A DNA stretch of 64,000 nt from positions 66,411,754-66,475,753 of the forward strand of contig NC_061508.1 in the NCBI RefSeq assembly GCF_022539505.1, in the 5' to 3' direction. This DNA is from Lolium rigidum (lineage: Eukaryota > Streptophyta > Magnoliopsida > Poales > Poaceae). The notes beneath the pieces were generated by a model. The model saw only the letters and a list, made by a program, of their open reading frames with translations, searched no databases and was not told the DNA's origin. Both the position numbers and the translations under genes were made by a program. Of the stretch, positions 20,919-33,441 are shown piece by piece (within the stretch, counting starts at the first letter, position 1; every line of letters begins with the position of its first letter).

Positions 20919-23900
20919 TCATCTTATTCTCTTCCGCCCACCCTTTTGCTTTTCCTCACCCTCTTGTCCATCACCTGAAATAATTAGTGTTCAACTGCAA
21001 CATTAACATGCAGTAATCAAGAATACACATAATAAGTATCAGTAATCAAAGATGCTTGAACATCAAGCACACCTTCATCCTCTTCTACTTGATCATCAGC
21101 CATCTCTTCACTATTCTCACCATCATGCATAGCAGAATGAGACCGCAACACTCTACTTGACTCGTGGAATGGTTTCACGATATATTCTCTACAATTACGT
21201 AAATGTTTCACTTAATGCAGATTCATTTATCAATAGATGTTTCCAAAGAAAATGTTTCTGTTGGATAGACCACCTTTTTCCTTGTGGTTGGCGAGGGCAC
21301 TCGCTTCAATGCATCGACCTCGCGAACAAGTGAACGAATCCCAAGAGAGTGCAGCCTTTCATTGTTTTTTCGGATCTCTGCTCTTTGCACATCTTCAAGT
21401 GGACTAGAAATGTCAGTTTCTCGCTCGCTTGCCATTCTTTTTCCTGCAAAGAAATTGGAAAGATTTGAAGATTAAATTGCAAGAAAGAAATAAAGGTGTA
21501 CAGAAATAAATTCCAAAGAACTATAACACACTTTGGTTTATCCTTGGGAGCAGAGACAAGTATTCCATCGATATCTGCCCTAGTTTTAGGTATATCTTTT
21601 AAATCAACTTTGGGAGTTTGAATAGCATGTAGATTAGGCATTACAGACGCTTCTGCCTGATCAGAATTTTCATTTCCAACATCAAACATATCATAAAATT
21701 CCCGTGGTCTTGGTGGATGATTAACAGCACACCAGTTTGGATTAAGAGGATCCTCAACATAATATACTTGAGTTGCTTGAGAAGCCAAAATGAATGGTTC
21801 ATCAGCCAACTTATCACCTGTTTGGATCACATGCTTAAGGTTCACATCCGTGATACCAAGATTATCAACTTTTACCCACTTATCTTCCACACGGTTATCA
21901 AACCAATCACACTTGAAGAGAACTATATTCCCTTTATGATTGTAGTCTAGCTCAATGATTTCTCTAATGACGCCATAGAATATCCTATTTCCAGTGGAGG
22001 ATGATGACAACTTTGAAACCAGCGCCACACCACTGCATTGGGTAGGCCTACCTTCATCATATGATTTTGTACGAAAAATATAACCATTGATACTGATAAC
22101 TGCCATAACTCCTTACAACCAGTGAGGGCCCTACAGCCAAAGTCTTAATCTCTTCGGGAACTTCTTGCCCACTCTCAACTAATTGTTCCACATGCGACCT
22201 AAACCACTCATGGAAAGTGTCATGCTGGGTTTTTTCAATCTGTTGCCTAGTAATATGACCAGCTGAGGACAAATATTCAGCATGCTCACTTGCAAGGGTT
22301 GAAATTCATTTATCTATGTTACAATAATTAAACAGGGCGTACATGAAATACATAAACTAAAGCACTAGCAGTAACATACCTCAAATAGGGCTCTATGTTG
22401 TCATAATTAAATAGGACATATCTATGTGCCTGAATCAATGTCTTGTGATCTAAAGTTACTGTAAGCTTTCCTGCCAAATTTCGACCATTGTTGTTGAAGA
22501 ATGGCATGCTACTAGACAGGGCTCCATTAACATTAAGTGTGGCTGCACATTTTCTATTGAATCTGGTTTCACAACCTTCTAAATACCGAGAGCAGAATGT
22601 AAGACACTCATCAAAAAGGTACCCCTCAGCAATTGACCCCTCGGGATGACTCCTAGTACGAACATTATCCTTTAACTTGCCCATGTACCTATACATGATG
22701 GAATAAACATATCTCAATTATATTGTTACATATAATTTATGTGATGTACAAGTTCAAGTTGCGAAAATGACCTTTCTGGTGCATACATGTTGCTGAATTT
22801 CACAGGCCCTCGAAGCCTCACTTGAAGTGGAAGATGAACCATCAAGTGAACCATCATATCAAAAAATGATGGTAGAAATATTGTCTCAAGAATGCTCAGC
22901 GTCTCGGCTATTTCTTTCTCTAGCTCCTCCATATCACTTATGCGGATGACCGGAGAATATTTTTTTTGAAGAACGTACCCACACGAATAATAGCAGCACC
23001 GACTCCCTGCGGCAACGTTTTCTCACGACTAGCGGTAGAAGGTACTGCAGTAGAATGTGATTGTCATGGCTCTTTAGCCCAACAATCTTCTTCTCCTTTA
23101 CCTGGACATTCTTCCTAATATCAGATGCATAACCAGCCGGAAACCTGACTCCTTTCAGAATTAGGCAAAACAACCTCCTTAACTCAGGGCTCAATGTGTA
23201 TGGGGCAGAAGGCAAATCTAATAAATCTTCTCCTATAGGAACAGGATGGAGAGCCTCTCTAAGTCCAAGCTCCTCAAGGTCTAGACGAGAGTTGTAGTTG
23301 TCTTTAGTTTTCCGGTCAATGCCCAAAAGTGTGTGAATTATGTTGTCACACACATTCTTTTCAATGTGCATGGCGTCAAGGTTGTGAGGCTGTAATAAAT
23401 CTTTCCAATATCGCAACCTAAACCATATGGATCTCCTTTTATGGATTATTGGAGGACCCCCACGCTTACGTTTGTTTGTGCTTGGTTTCTTAGAAGGGTG
23501 CTTACCAAACACTGTCTCCATGTTTTTTGTAAGGGCATCCACTTCAGCTCCTGTAAGTGCTACAGGGGCTGTCCTAGATTCCACATTGCCATCAAAAAAA
23601 TCCTTTTGTGTTGTTCTAAATGGATGACCTTCATCTAGGAACCTACGGTGATCCATGTAGCATGTCTTATTGCCTTTGTTCAACCGAATAGAGCAAGTGA
23701 GAGAGTGACACTTAGGACAACCAAATTCACCAGAGGTGGCACATCCAGCAAGAGTAGCCATACCCGGCAGATCGGTGATAGTTGAATGTACTGCGGCATG
23801 CAATTGGAAGAATTATTTCTTGGAGGCATCATAGGTTCTGACTCCCTCCTCAAAAAGTAACTCTAGGTCATCGATAAGTGGTTCCAGGAAAACATCCATG

Positions 23901-25057
23901 TCTGCACCAGGAGACTTTGGGCCAGGAATTAGCAAGGAGAGCATGAAGTTTGGTTGCTTCATGCACAACCAGGGAGGAAGATTCACCGGAATTGCAATTA
24001 CAGGCCATATGCTATACGAACAATTCATTGATCGAAAGGGATTAAACCCATCTGTTGCTATAATCAACCTAATGTTGCGACTATCAGCAGCAAATGTTGG
24101 ATGTTCAGAATCAAAATGCTTCCAAGCTGGTGAATCTGCAGGATGGCGTAGAAGCCCATCTTTTGTGCGTCCTTCATCATGCCACCTGCAGTCTGTTGCA
24201 CTCTTGGGTGTTATGAACAGTCGCTGCAGCCTCTTGCTTATTGGGAAATACCGAAGAACCTTTCTAGGGACTTTATGTACATGTCTCCCATCAGGCTTCT
24301 TCTTTACACACTTCCAACGAGAGGTTTTGCATACAGGACAAACCTCAGCATCTTTAAGATTCTTCCGGAATAAAACACAATCATGCTCACATGCATGGAT
24401 GCTAACATATTCAAGACTAAAACATTTTACCATTTTTTTAGCTTCATAGAAATTTTTAGGCAGTTTTGAGCCTTTAGGGAAGGCCTCTCTTAGCAGTTCT
24501 AGCAACATGTCAAAACTTTTATCACTCCAACCACCCATGGATTTGGTGTGAAGTAATCTAACCATGAAACGTAACTTTGAGAAACCGGCGCTCCCTAGAT
24601 AAAGCTCCTCACTATTGTATTCTGCTAAAAGTCTAAGAGCTTCACTCTCATCACCATTATCACTAAGACCCTCATCATCATCGCATCTATCACTAAAATC
24701 CCCTTCAGCATGTCTCATGTCTCTAATCATGCCAGCCATGTCATCATATTCCTCGAAATCATCATCCCACTCCTCCTCTACTGGTTCTTCTTCACCAACA
24801 TCAATATGATCCACATTAGGTGGAAGAGTGGCCTCCCCATGAAATTCCCATCTTGTATATCCATTAACAAACCCATCACATATCAAATGCTCACGGACAA
24901 CATCAGCTTCAAGCCAAGAACAATTATAACAATTCCTACAAGGGCATAATATTGTATTTCCTCTTGCTGAATGTGTAAAAGCAAACTGAATAAATCGAGC
25001 TACACCATCAGTATAAGGTTTTGTGTGCCTAGCCTCACCCATCCATATCTTGTCCAT
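20919..25057 (-). pseudogene. TNP2-type transposase of the complete CACTA, intron-containing, with stop and frameshifts
   Basis: Starts MDKIWMGEARHTKPYTDGV at 25057, a transposase-associated N-terminal domain with a Cys-rich PCRNCYNC. The TNP2 domain follows (LLRHPADSPAWKHFD, GFNPFRSMNCSYSIWPV, NLPPWLCMKQPNFMLSLLIP). A TAA at 23815-23813 falls in frame just before LHAAVHSTITDLPGMATLAG. Length errors in A-runs near 23024 and 22962 shift the frame out and back. DUF4218-like (LPSFFDMMVHLMVHL, RTRSHPEGSIAEG) and DUF4216-like parts (DEPFILASQATQVYYVEDP) follow. Introns with GT..AG fit at 22771-22689 and 22379-22289. One more frame slip lies near 22095. A last exon ending in basic GGRKRIR and stopping at 20919 is tentative, as is splicing below 21531. 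Confidence 0.85.
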
Positions 25058-25269
25058 TTTTATTAGTTACAACAAGATAGACCTATAACAAATGCAACGC
25101 AAATATAACATAAGCAGAAATATCACCACTCGTCATAGTATTCACAAAAGAAATGCACACAGTTAATGAAACATAAGTAGCAGCACTCATCAAAACCTTT
25201 CACTACTCTATAACAAAGCAAAAAAGAGGAAACATAGGGGAAAAATTACCTTCTTTGCGTATTGGTCTT

Positions 25270-25352
25270 GCTAGGACGACAACCTGGAGCTCTCCTCGAA
25301 CGGCAACCTGGAGCTCTCCTCGGACAGCAACCTGGAGCTCTCCTTGGACAAG
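25270..25352. repeat. 27-bp tandem repeat near the transposase leader
   Basis: Three copies of GGCAACCTGGAGCTCTCCTC-type units upstream (minus sense) of the transposase ATG. The surrounding 25058-25640 stretch has no gene and is probably leader or promoter. Confidence 0.75.
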
Positions 25353-25639
25353 ACCTGCAGTGCACCAAATCGGAATAAAACGGTCAAGCTCGAGTGTGGA
25401 GGGCAGGAGAAGAAGGGGAAGAGTGATTTCGGAGGGAGAGGACCCTTGGATCAAAGAGTGGTTGGCTCAGAGTGGAGTGGTGACCACATGGTTGCCCGAA
25501 TTCGTCCTCGCAGGCTTCTCCGTCCAGCCACGCACCAGCGGGAATTGCCTCTGGTTTGCCTAAACATCTACTCCGTACTAAACATCTACTACTCCCTACT
25601 ACTGGTGATTTGGCTAGCTCCCATGTGTTTCTAGCAGGG

Positions 25640-26060
25640 GAATCCATCGTTCCTCAAATTTCTTTTTCTCTCGTCAAAATGTCCAGTACGAACACAGTAC
25701 AAGAGAGAAGGAGGGGACGGGGAGGAACGAGGAAGAGGGGGGAAGAAGGAGGTACCGCGGCCGGCTTAGGGCGGAGGGCGAGGTGGCGGCGGCGGGCAGC
25801 TGCAGCGGCGACACCGGCGGGTGGGCGATAGCGGTTGGGCGCAGCGTGCGAGCGCAGCCACGAGCGGGTCGGCGCTGTGCGAGCGCGGCCGCGAGCAGGT
25901 GGGCAGCGCGCGGAGGCGACCGGGTGCGCGACGAGCAGGTGGGAGGAGAGCAGCCGGCGAGCTGGTGCGCGCGGCGGCGAGCGGGTGGGAGGAGAGGCGG
26001 GTGCGCGCGGCGAGCGGGTGGGAGCAGAGGCGGCGAGCGGGTGGGAGCAGAGGTAGGGTT
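25640..26060. other. GC-rich island with GAGCGGGTGGGAG repeats
   Basis: Repeated GCGAGCGGGTGGGAG-type units raise overlapping ORFs on both strands with low-complexity Arg/Ala products, none recognised. It lies upstream of the transposase and is likely its promoter/leader island. Confidence 0.5.
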
Positions 26061-26189
26061 TGAGATTTGGGGATTTGGGGACTTTGCTATATTTCGCTCG
26101 CCGCGTCACGCGCGCGCCACAATTTCATTCACGCGCCAAACTTTCCCTCCCGTGGCGCCAATAATTTTGCTCCCACGTGTCTAATTATG

Positions 26190-26380
26190 TGCCGGCAGAT
26201 GAGGTGCCCCTAATACATCTGTTCCGGCAGTTTCCCCGCCACGACTTGCGCCGGCAGTTAATTGCCCTTGATCCAAAACCTTTAGCGGCACTTCACCTGC
26301 CACATTGCTTCTATTCCGGCAGTAAACTTGTACCGGCAGTTAAATTGCCTCTATAAGTCAACCTTTCCCGGCAGTTGTTT
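26190..26380. repeat. Right subterminal CCGGCAG repeats of the CACTA
   Basis: Repeated CCGGCAG(TT) units, mirroring the left end, directly inside the terminal repeat at 26381-26408. Confidence 0.85.
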
Positions 26381-27766
26381 GCCTCCATGCTTGGTCCATC
26401 GTGTAGTGGAGGAGTCGAAGTGGGGCCACGAGGGGCCGCCACCATTGGGCGGCGCGGCCCAGGCCCTGGCCGCGCCGACCTATGGTGTGGGGCCCTCATG
26501 TGGCCCCCCACGTTGCCCTTCCGCCTACTTATAGCCTCCGTCGCGAAACCCCTGATGCGAAGAACCACGATACGGAAAACCTTCCAGAGACGCCGCCGCC
26601 GCCAATCCCATCTCGGGGGATTCTGGAGATCTCCTCCGGCACCCTGCCGGAGAGGGGATTCATCTCCCGGAGGACTCTTCACCGCCATGGTCGCCTCCGG
26701 AGTGATGAGTGAGTAGTTCACCCCTCGACTATGGGTCCATAGCGGTAGCTAGATGGTTGTCTTCTCCTCATTGTGCTTCATTGTTGGATCTTGTGAGCTG
26801 CCTAACATGATCAAGATCATCTATCTGTAATTCTATATGTTGTGTTTGTCGGGATCCGATGGATAGAAAATACCATGTTATGTTAATTATCAAGTTATTA
26901 CCTATGTGTTGTTTATGATCTTGCATGCTGTCCGTTATTAGTAGAGGCTCTGGCCAAGTTGATGCTAGTAACTCCAAGAGGGAGTATTTATGCTCGATAG
27001 TGGGTTCATGCCTGCATTGATATCTGGGGAGTGACAGAAACCCCTAAGGTTGTGTTGTGTTGTTGCCACTAGGGATAAAACATTGATGCTATGTCTAAGG
27101 ATGTAGTTGTTGATTACATTACGCACCATACTTAATGCAATTGTCTGTTGCTTTGCAACTTAATATTGGAAGGGGTTCGGATGATAACCTGAAGGTGGAC
27201 TTTTTAGGCATAGATGCAGTTGGATGGCGGTCTATGTACTTTGTCGTAATGCCCAATTAAATCTCACTTGTACTTATCATGACATGTATGTGCATTGTTA
27301 TGCCCTCTCTATTTGTCAATTGCCCGATCGTAATTTGTTCACCCAACATGCTTTTATCTTATGGGAGAGACACCTCTAGTGAACTCGTGGACCCCGGTCC
27401 ATTCTTTTATACTCGAAATACAAATCTGCTTGCAATACTTGTTCTTTACTTGTTTTCTTGCAAACAATCATCTTCCACACAATACGGTTAACCCTTTGTT
27501 ACGGCAAGCCGGTGAGATTGACAACCTCACTGTTTCGTTGGGGCAAAGTACTTTGGTTGTGTTGTGCGGGTTCCACGTTGGCGCCGGAATCTCCGGTGTT
27601 GCGCCGCACTACATCCCGCCGCCATCAACCTTCAACGTGCTTCTTGACTCCCTACTGGTTCGATTAAACCTTGGCTTCTAGCGAGGGAAACTTGCCGCTG
27701 TGCGCATCACACCTTCCTCTTGGGGTTCCCAACGGACGTGTCAATTACACGCATCAAGCAAATTTC

Positions 27767-27783
27767 CGGCGCCGTTGCCGGGG
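27767..27783 (+). other. Primer binding site of Element 2, tRNA-Asp-like
   Basis: CGGCGCCGTTGCCGGGG, 10 bases after the 5' LTR end, identical to the Element 1 site. Confidence 0.65.
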
Positions 27784-27991
27784 AGATCAAGACACGCTGC
27801 AAGGGGAGTCTCCACTTCCCAATCTCTTTACTTTGTTTTTGTCTTGCTTTATTTTATTTACTACTTTGTTTGCTGCATTATATCAAAACACAAAAAAATT
27901 AGTTGCTAGTTTTACTTTATTTACTGTCTTGTTTGCTATATCAAAAAACACAAAAAAATTAGTTACTTGCATTTACTTTACTTGATTCATC

Positions 27992-28636
27992 ATGTTTCCT
28001 TTTAATTTTACCACAAAAAACATACCGGTAGGACGCGGGTCTATAATTGGGAGAAACAATATAGAAGAATTTTTCGATCATGTTAGTACCGTTGAAGATT
28101 TTGAAGATAGACACTTGGTAGAACTTGCTCCTACTTATGAAATTGCTGCTGCTGCTTTAGTCCGCATGTTGGAAACTAAATTTGTTAATCTCAATCCTAT
28201 AATCCAACACATGTTTCTTACACTCGCTGATATGGAGCGGGGAGAGAAGAGAGATTTTGTTCTAAAAGTCTTAGTGCGAGAATTTGAAGATATAGTTGTA
28301 GAAGCTAGAAAAGTTTTTATTAAGCATAAGAGGCTTGGCTTTTATACCGACTTTAAAAGAACACTTGAAAAAATGGATATGTATAGAATGAAATATACTG
28401 ATAATGCTAAAGATGGTGGGGAGATCAAAGCACCAATACCATGTAAACTCCTAGCTATGAATGATGCACTAGAAAATAACTATGCCTGGCTTGTTCCTGA
28501 AAATTTGTTCGATGAGAGTAGCAAGCCCAAGACTAATGAAAAGGGAGACGCTGAAACTTATGTAAACAATATACTATGCATGGTTGAGAAAACTCCAAAC
28601 CCCGCTGTAGATGCACCACCCTTTGATAACACTTGA
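27992..28636 (+). CDS. Intact 214-aa ORF of Element 2, unknown function
   Basis: Uninterrupted from ATG at 27992: MFPFNFTTKNIPVGRGSIIG, then a mainly helical, charged stretch (APTYEIAAAALVRMLETKFV, LADMERGEKRDFVLKVLVRE, EARKVFIKHKRLGFYTDF). It ends with NPAVDAPPFDNT, which resembles the DASSLDNT tail of the ORFs in Elements 1 and 3. No gag, protease or known host domain is recognised in the body. Position and tail say it uses the gag/pro slot of this element family. It could be a replaced or captured sequence, or a fast-evolving gag. Confidence 0.6.
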   Translation: MFPFNFTTKNIPVGRGSIIGRNNIEEFFDHVSTVEDFEDRHLVELAPTYEIAAAALVRMLETKFVNLNPIIQHMFLTLADMERGEKRDFVLKVLVREFEDIVVEARKVFIKHKRLGFYTDFKRTLEKMDMYRMKYTDNAKDGGEIKAPIPCKLLAMNDALENNYAWLVPENLFDESSKPKTNEKGDAETYVNNILCMVEKTPNPAVDAPPFDNT

Positions 28637-28640
28637 GATA

Positions 28641-28697
28641 CACTTTCTGCGCCTAGCTGAAAGGCGTTAAGAAAAGCGCTTATGGGAGACAACCCAT
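28641..28697 (+). other. Structured block after the ORF, Element 2
   Basis: Same CGCCT/AGGCG and ATGGG/CCCAT stem-loops as in Element 1, one A shorter between them. Followed by the conserved non-coding 3' half (28698-31187), with polypurine-like copies at 29270-29285 (one mismatch) and 29328-29343. Confidence 0.55.
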
Positions 28698-31187
28698 GTT
28701 TTTACTACAGTATTTTTGTTTTATATTTGAGTCTTGGAAGTTGTTTACTATTGTAGCAACCTCTCCTTATCTTAGTTTTGTGTTTTGTTGTGCCAAGTAA
28801 AGTCTTTGATAGTAAAGTAAATACTAGATTTGGATTACTGCGCAGAAACAGATTTCTTTGCTGTCACGAATCTGGGTCTAATTATCTGTAGGTAACTCAG
28901 AAAATTAAGCCAATTTACGTGAGTGATCCTCAGATATGTACGCAACTTTCATTCAATTTGGGCATTTTCATTTGAGCAAGTCTGGTGCCCTAATAAAATC
29001 CATCTTTACGGACTGTTCTGTTTTGATAGATTCTGCCTTTTATTTCGCATTGCCTCTTTCGCTATGTTGGATGAATTTCTTTGATCCATTAATGTCCAGT
29101 AGCTTTATGAAATGTCCAGAAGTGTTAAGAATGATTGTGTCACCTCTGAACATGTTAATTTTTATTGTGAACTAACCCTCTACTGAGTTGTTTCGAGTTT
29201 GGTGTGGAGGAAGTTTTCAAGGATCAAGAGAGGAGGATGATACAATATGATCAAGGAAAGTGAAAGCTCTAAGCTTGCGGATGCCCCGGTGGTTCACCCC
29301 TGCATATTCTAAGAAGACTCAAGCGTCTAAGCTTGGGGATGCCCAAGGCATCCCCTTCTTCATCGACAACATTATCAGGTTCCTCCCCTGAAACTATATT
29401 TTTATTCCGTCACATCTTATGCACTTTGCTTGGAGCGTCGGTTTGTTTTGTTTTTGTTTTGTTTGAATAAAATGGATCCTAGCATTCACTTTGTGGGAGA
29501 GAGACACGCTCCGCTGTAGCATATGGACAAGTATGTCCTTAGGCTCTACTCATAGTATTCATGGCGAAGTTTCTTCTTCGTTAAATTGTTATATGGTTGG
29601 AATTGGAAAATGCTACATGTAGTAACTCTAAAATGTCTTGGATAATTTGATACTTGGCAATTGTTGTGCTCATGTTTAATCTCTTGCATCATATACTTTG
29701 CACCCATTAATGAAGAAACACTTAGAGCTTGCTAATTTGGTTTGCATATTTGGTTTCTCTAGAGTCTAGATAATATCTAGTATTGAGTTTTGAACAACAA
29801 GGAAGACGGTGTAGAGTCTTATAATGTTTACAATATGTCTTTTATGTGAGTTTTGCTGCACCGTTCATCCTTGTGTTTGTTTCAAATAACCTTGCTAGCC
29901 TAAACCTTGTATCGAGAGGGAATACTTCTCATGCATCCAAAATCCTTGAGCCAACCACTATGCCATTTGTGTCCACCATACCTACCTACTACATGGTATT
30001 TATCCGCCATTCCAAAGTAAATTGCTTGAGTGCTACCTTTAAAATTCCATCATTCACCTTTACAATATATAGCTCATGGGACAAATAGCTTAAAAACTAT
30101 TGTGGTATTGAATATGTACTTATGCACTTTATCTCTTATTAAGTTGCTTGTTGTGCGATAACCATGCTTACAGGGACGCCATCAACTATTCTTTGTTGAA
30201 TATCATGTGAGTTTCTATGCATGTCCGTCTTGTCACGAAGTAAGAGAGATCTACCACCTTAATGGTTGGAGCATACATATTGTTAGAGAAGAACATTGGG
30301 CCGCTAACTAAAGCCATGATTCATGGTGGAAGTTTCAGTTTTGGACATATATCCTCACTCTCATATGAGAATAATAATTGTTGCCACATGCTTATGCATT
30401 AAAGAGGAGTCCATTATCTGTTGTCCATGTTGTCCCGGTATGGATGTCTAAGTTGAGAATAATCAAAACCGAGAAATCCAAAATGCGAGCTTTCTCCTTA
30501 GACCTTTGTACAGGCGGCATGGAGGTACCCCATTGTGACACTTGGTTAAAACATGTGTATTGTGATGATCCGGTAGTCCAAGCTAATTAGGACAAGGTGC
30601 GGGCACTATTAGTATACTATGCATGAGACTTGCAACTTGTAAGATATAATTTTCATAACTCATATGCTTTATTACTACCGTTGACAAAATTGTTTCATGT
30701 TTTCAAAATAAAAGCTCTAGCACAAATATAGCAATCGATGCTTTCCTCTTTGAAGGACCATTCTTTTTTACTTTTATGTTGAGTCAGTTCACCTATCCCT
30801 CTCCACCTCAAGAAGCAAACACTTGTGTGAACTGTGCATTGATTCCTACATACTTGCATATTGCACTTGTTATATTACTCTATGTTGACAATTATCCATG
30901 AGATATACATGTTACAAGTTGAAAGCAACCGCTGAAACTTAATCTTCCTTTGTGTTGCTTCAATACCTTTACTTTGATTTATTGCTTTATGAGTTAACTC
31001 TTATGCAAGACTTATTGATGCTTGTCTTGAAGTACTATTCATGAAAAGTCTTTGCTTTATGATTCACTTGTTTACTCATGTCATTACCATTGTTTTGATC
31101 GCTGCATTCATTACATATATTTACAAATAGTATGATCAAGGTTATGATGGCATGTCACTTCCGAAATTATCTTTGTTATCGTTTTAC

Positions 31188-31222
31188 CTGCTCGGGACGA
31201 GCAGAACTAAGCTTGGGGATGC
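31188..31222 (+). promoter_or_regulatory. Hairpin and polypurine tract before the 3' LTR, Element 2
   Basis: Stem CTGCTCG (31188-31194)/CGAGCAG (31198-31204), then TAAGCTTGGGGATGC to the LTR start at 31223. Confidence 0.7.
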
Positions 31223-32822
31223 TGATACGTCTCCGACGTATCGATAATTTCTTATGTTCCATGCCACATTATTGATGATATCTACATGTTTTATGCACAC
31301 TTTATGTCATATTCGTGCATTTTCCGGAACTAACCTATTAACAAGATGCCGAAGAGCCGATTCTTTGTTTTCGCTGTTTTTGGTTTCAGAAATCCTAGTA
31401 ACGAAATATTCTCGGAATTGGACGAAATCAAAACCCAGGGTCCTATTTTGCCACGAAGCTTCCGGAAGACCGAAGAGGAGTCGAAGTGGGGCCACGAGGG
31501 GCCGCCACCATAGGGCGGCGCGGCCCAGGCCCTGGCCGCGCCGACCTATGGTGTGGGGCCCTCGTGTGCCCCCCCACGTTGCCCTTCCGCCTACTTATAG
31601 CCTCCGTCGCGAAACCCCTGATGCGAAGAACCACGATACGGAAAACCTTCCAGAGACGCCGTCGCCGCCAATCCCATCTCGGGGGATTCTGGAGATCTCC
31701 TCCGGCACCCTGCCGGAGAGGGGATTCATCTCCCGGAGGACTCTTCACCGCCATGGTCGCCTCCGGAGTGATGAGTGAGTAGTTCACCCCTGGACTATGG
31801 GTCCATAGCGGTAGCTAGATGGTTGTCTTCTCCTCATTGTGCTTCATTGTTGGATCTTGTGAGCTGCCTAACATGATCAAGATCATCTATCCGTAATTCT
31901 ATATGTTGTGTTTGTCGGGATCCGATGGATAGAGAATACCATGTTATGTTAATTATCAAGTTATTACCTATGTGTTGTTTATGATCTTGCATGCTCTCCG
32001 TTATTAGTAGAGGCTCTGGCCAAGTTGATGCTAGTAACTCCAAGAGGGAGTATTTATGCTCGATAGTGGGTTCATGCCCGCATTGATATCTGGGGGAGTG
32101 ACAGAAACCCCTAAGGTTGTGTTGTGTTGTTGCCACTAGGGATAAAACATTGATGCTATGTCTAAGGATGTAGTTGTTGATTACATTACGCACCATACTT
32201 AATGCAATTGTCTGTTGCTTTGCAACTTAATACTGGAAGGGGTTCGGATGATAACCTGAAGGTGGACTTTTTAGGCATAGATGCAGTTGGATGGCGTTCT
32301 ATGTACTTTGTCATAATGCCCAATTAAATCTCACTGTACTTATCATGACATGTATGTGCATTGTTATGCCCTCTCTATTTGTCAATTGCCCGACTGTAAT
32401 TTGTTCACCCAACATGCTTTTATCTTATGGGAGAGACACCTCTAGTGAGCTGTGGACCCCGGTCCATTCTTTTATACTTGAAATACAAATCTGCTTGCAA
32501 TACTTGTTCTTTCTTGTTTTCTTGCAAACAATCATCTTCCACACAATACGGTTAACCCTTTGTTACGGCAAGCCGGTGAGATTGACAACCTCACTCTGTT
32601 TCGTTGGGGCAAAGTACTTTGGTTGTGTTGTGCGGGTTCCACGTTGGCACCGGAATCTCCGGTGTTGCGCCGCACTACATCCCGCCGCCATCAACCTTCA
32701 ACGTGCTTCTTGACTCCTACTGGTTCGATTAAACCTTGGTTTCTAGCTGAGGGAAACTTGCCGCTGTGCGCATCACACCTTCCTCTTGGGGTTCCCAACG
32801 GACGTGTCAATTACACGCATCA
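31223..32822 (+). repeat. 3' LTR of Element 2
   Basis: 1600 bases, starts TGATACGTCTCC, ends CGCATCA, followed by GTGCT. It is not interrupted and so documents the CACTA empty site. Confidence 0.94.
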
Positions 32823-32827
32823 GTGCT

Positions 32828-33441
32828 CAGTGGCACACCCACAAGGCAATGGCCAAGTGGAGAGGACAAACACAATTGTGCTTTCCGGTATCAAACCGAG
32901 GCTCATTGAACCACTTGAAAAGACACCGGGATGTTGGCTCGATGAACTGCCGTCAGTACTGTGAAGCATAAGAACAACACCAAACTAGTCTACCGGATAC
33001 ACACCATTCTTCATGGTCTATGGAGCAGAAGTGGTAATACCAACCGACATTATCCATGACTCACCACGGGTTCAGCTCTATACCGAAGAAGAGGTAAAAG
33101 AGGCCCGAGAAAACGATGTGGACTTGCTCGAGGAACAAAGAGAGCTGGCTTTGGCAACATCAGCCATATACTAGCAAAACTTTAGACGCTATCATAGCCG
33201 GAAGGTTCACCCAAGAGTGTTCCGGGAAGGAGACTTGGTGTTACGTCTGGTGCAGCGCACTGAGGGACGGCACAAGCTCTCGCCTCCATGGGAGGGGCCA
33301 TTTGTTGTGAGCAAGGCTCTACACAATGATGCCTATTACTTAATCGATGCACAAGAATGGAAGGAAGAAAAGGCGGACAGGTCAGGAGAGGAGACCAAGC
33401 ACCAATGGAACATAGCTTTGCTGCGCCCTTTCTATTCCTGA
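32828..33441 (+). pseudogene. Gypsy integrase C-terminal part and pol end
   Basis: Continues the Tat integrase after Element 2: SVAHPQGNGQVERTN holds the third acidic catalytic residue (Glu). A TGA near 32959 replaces a conserved Trp codon, and a TAG near 33171 interrupts before RRYHSRKVHPRVFREGD. The end reads GPFVVSKALHNDAYYLID and WNIALLRPFYS with the natural stop at 33439-33441. Bases 33442-33767 are post-pol spacer with nothing coding. Confidence 0.82.

Larger units (their letters stand above)
17844..26408 (-). mobile_element. Complete CACTA transposon (8565 bp) with 28-bp perfect terminal repeats, TSD GAG
   Basis: The left end begins CACTACACGATGGACC and the right end is its exact reverse complement: 28 identical bases at 17844-17871 and 26381-26408. 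A 3-bp GAG duplication flanks it (17841-17843, 26409-26411), as expected for CACTA. The 3' LTR of the host element preserves the empty site with a single GAG. Subterminal CCGGCAG repeats occur at both ends. It carries a TNP2-type transposase on the minus strand, with introns, a stop and frameshifts, and a plus-strand sequence that looks like captured host gene pieces. Confidence 0.95.
17589..27756 (+). repeat. 5' LTR of Element 2, split by a CACTA
   Basis: The LTR runs 17589-17843, is interrupted by the CACTA element and its duplicated GAG, and resumes at 26412, ending CGCATCA at 27756. The intact 3' LTR shows the uninterrupted site near 31478-31490. Confidence 0.92.
17589..32822 (+). mobile_element. 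Element 2: non-autonomous LTR retrotransposon with TSD GTGCT and a nested CACTA
   Basis: 5' LTR 17589-27756 (interrupted) and 3' LTR 31223-32822. Without the CACTA and its extra GAG the 5' LTR is 1600 bases, equal to the 3' LTR, and the whole element is about 6.67 kb. GTGCT duplications lie at 17584-17588 and 32823-32827. The interior has the tRNA-Asp-like primer site, a 214-aa ORF, the structured block and a non-coding 3' half like Elements 1 and 3. No pol gene. It splits the integrase of the Tat element. Confidence 0.93.
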
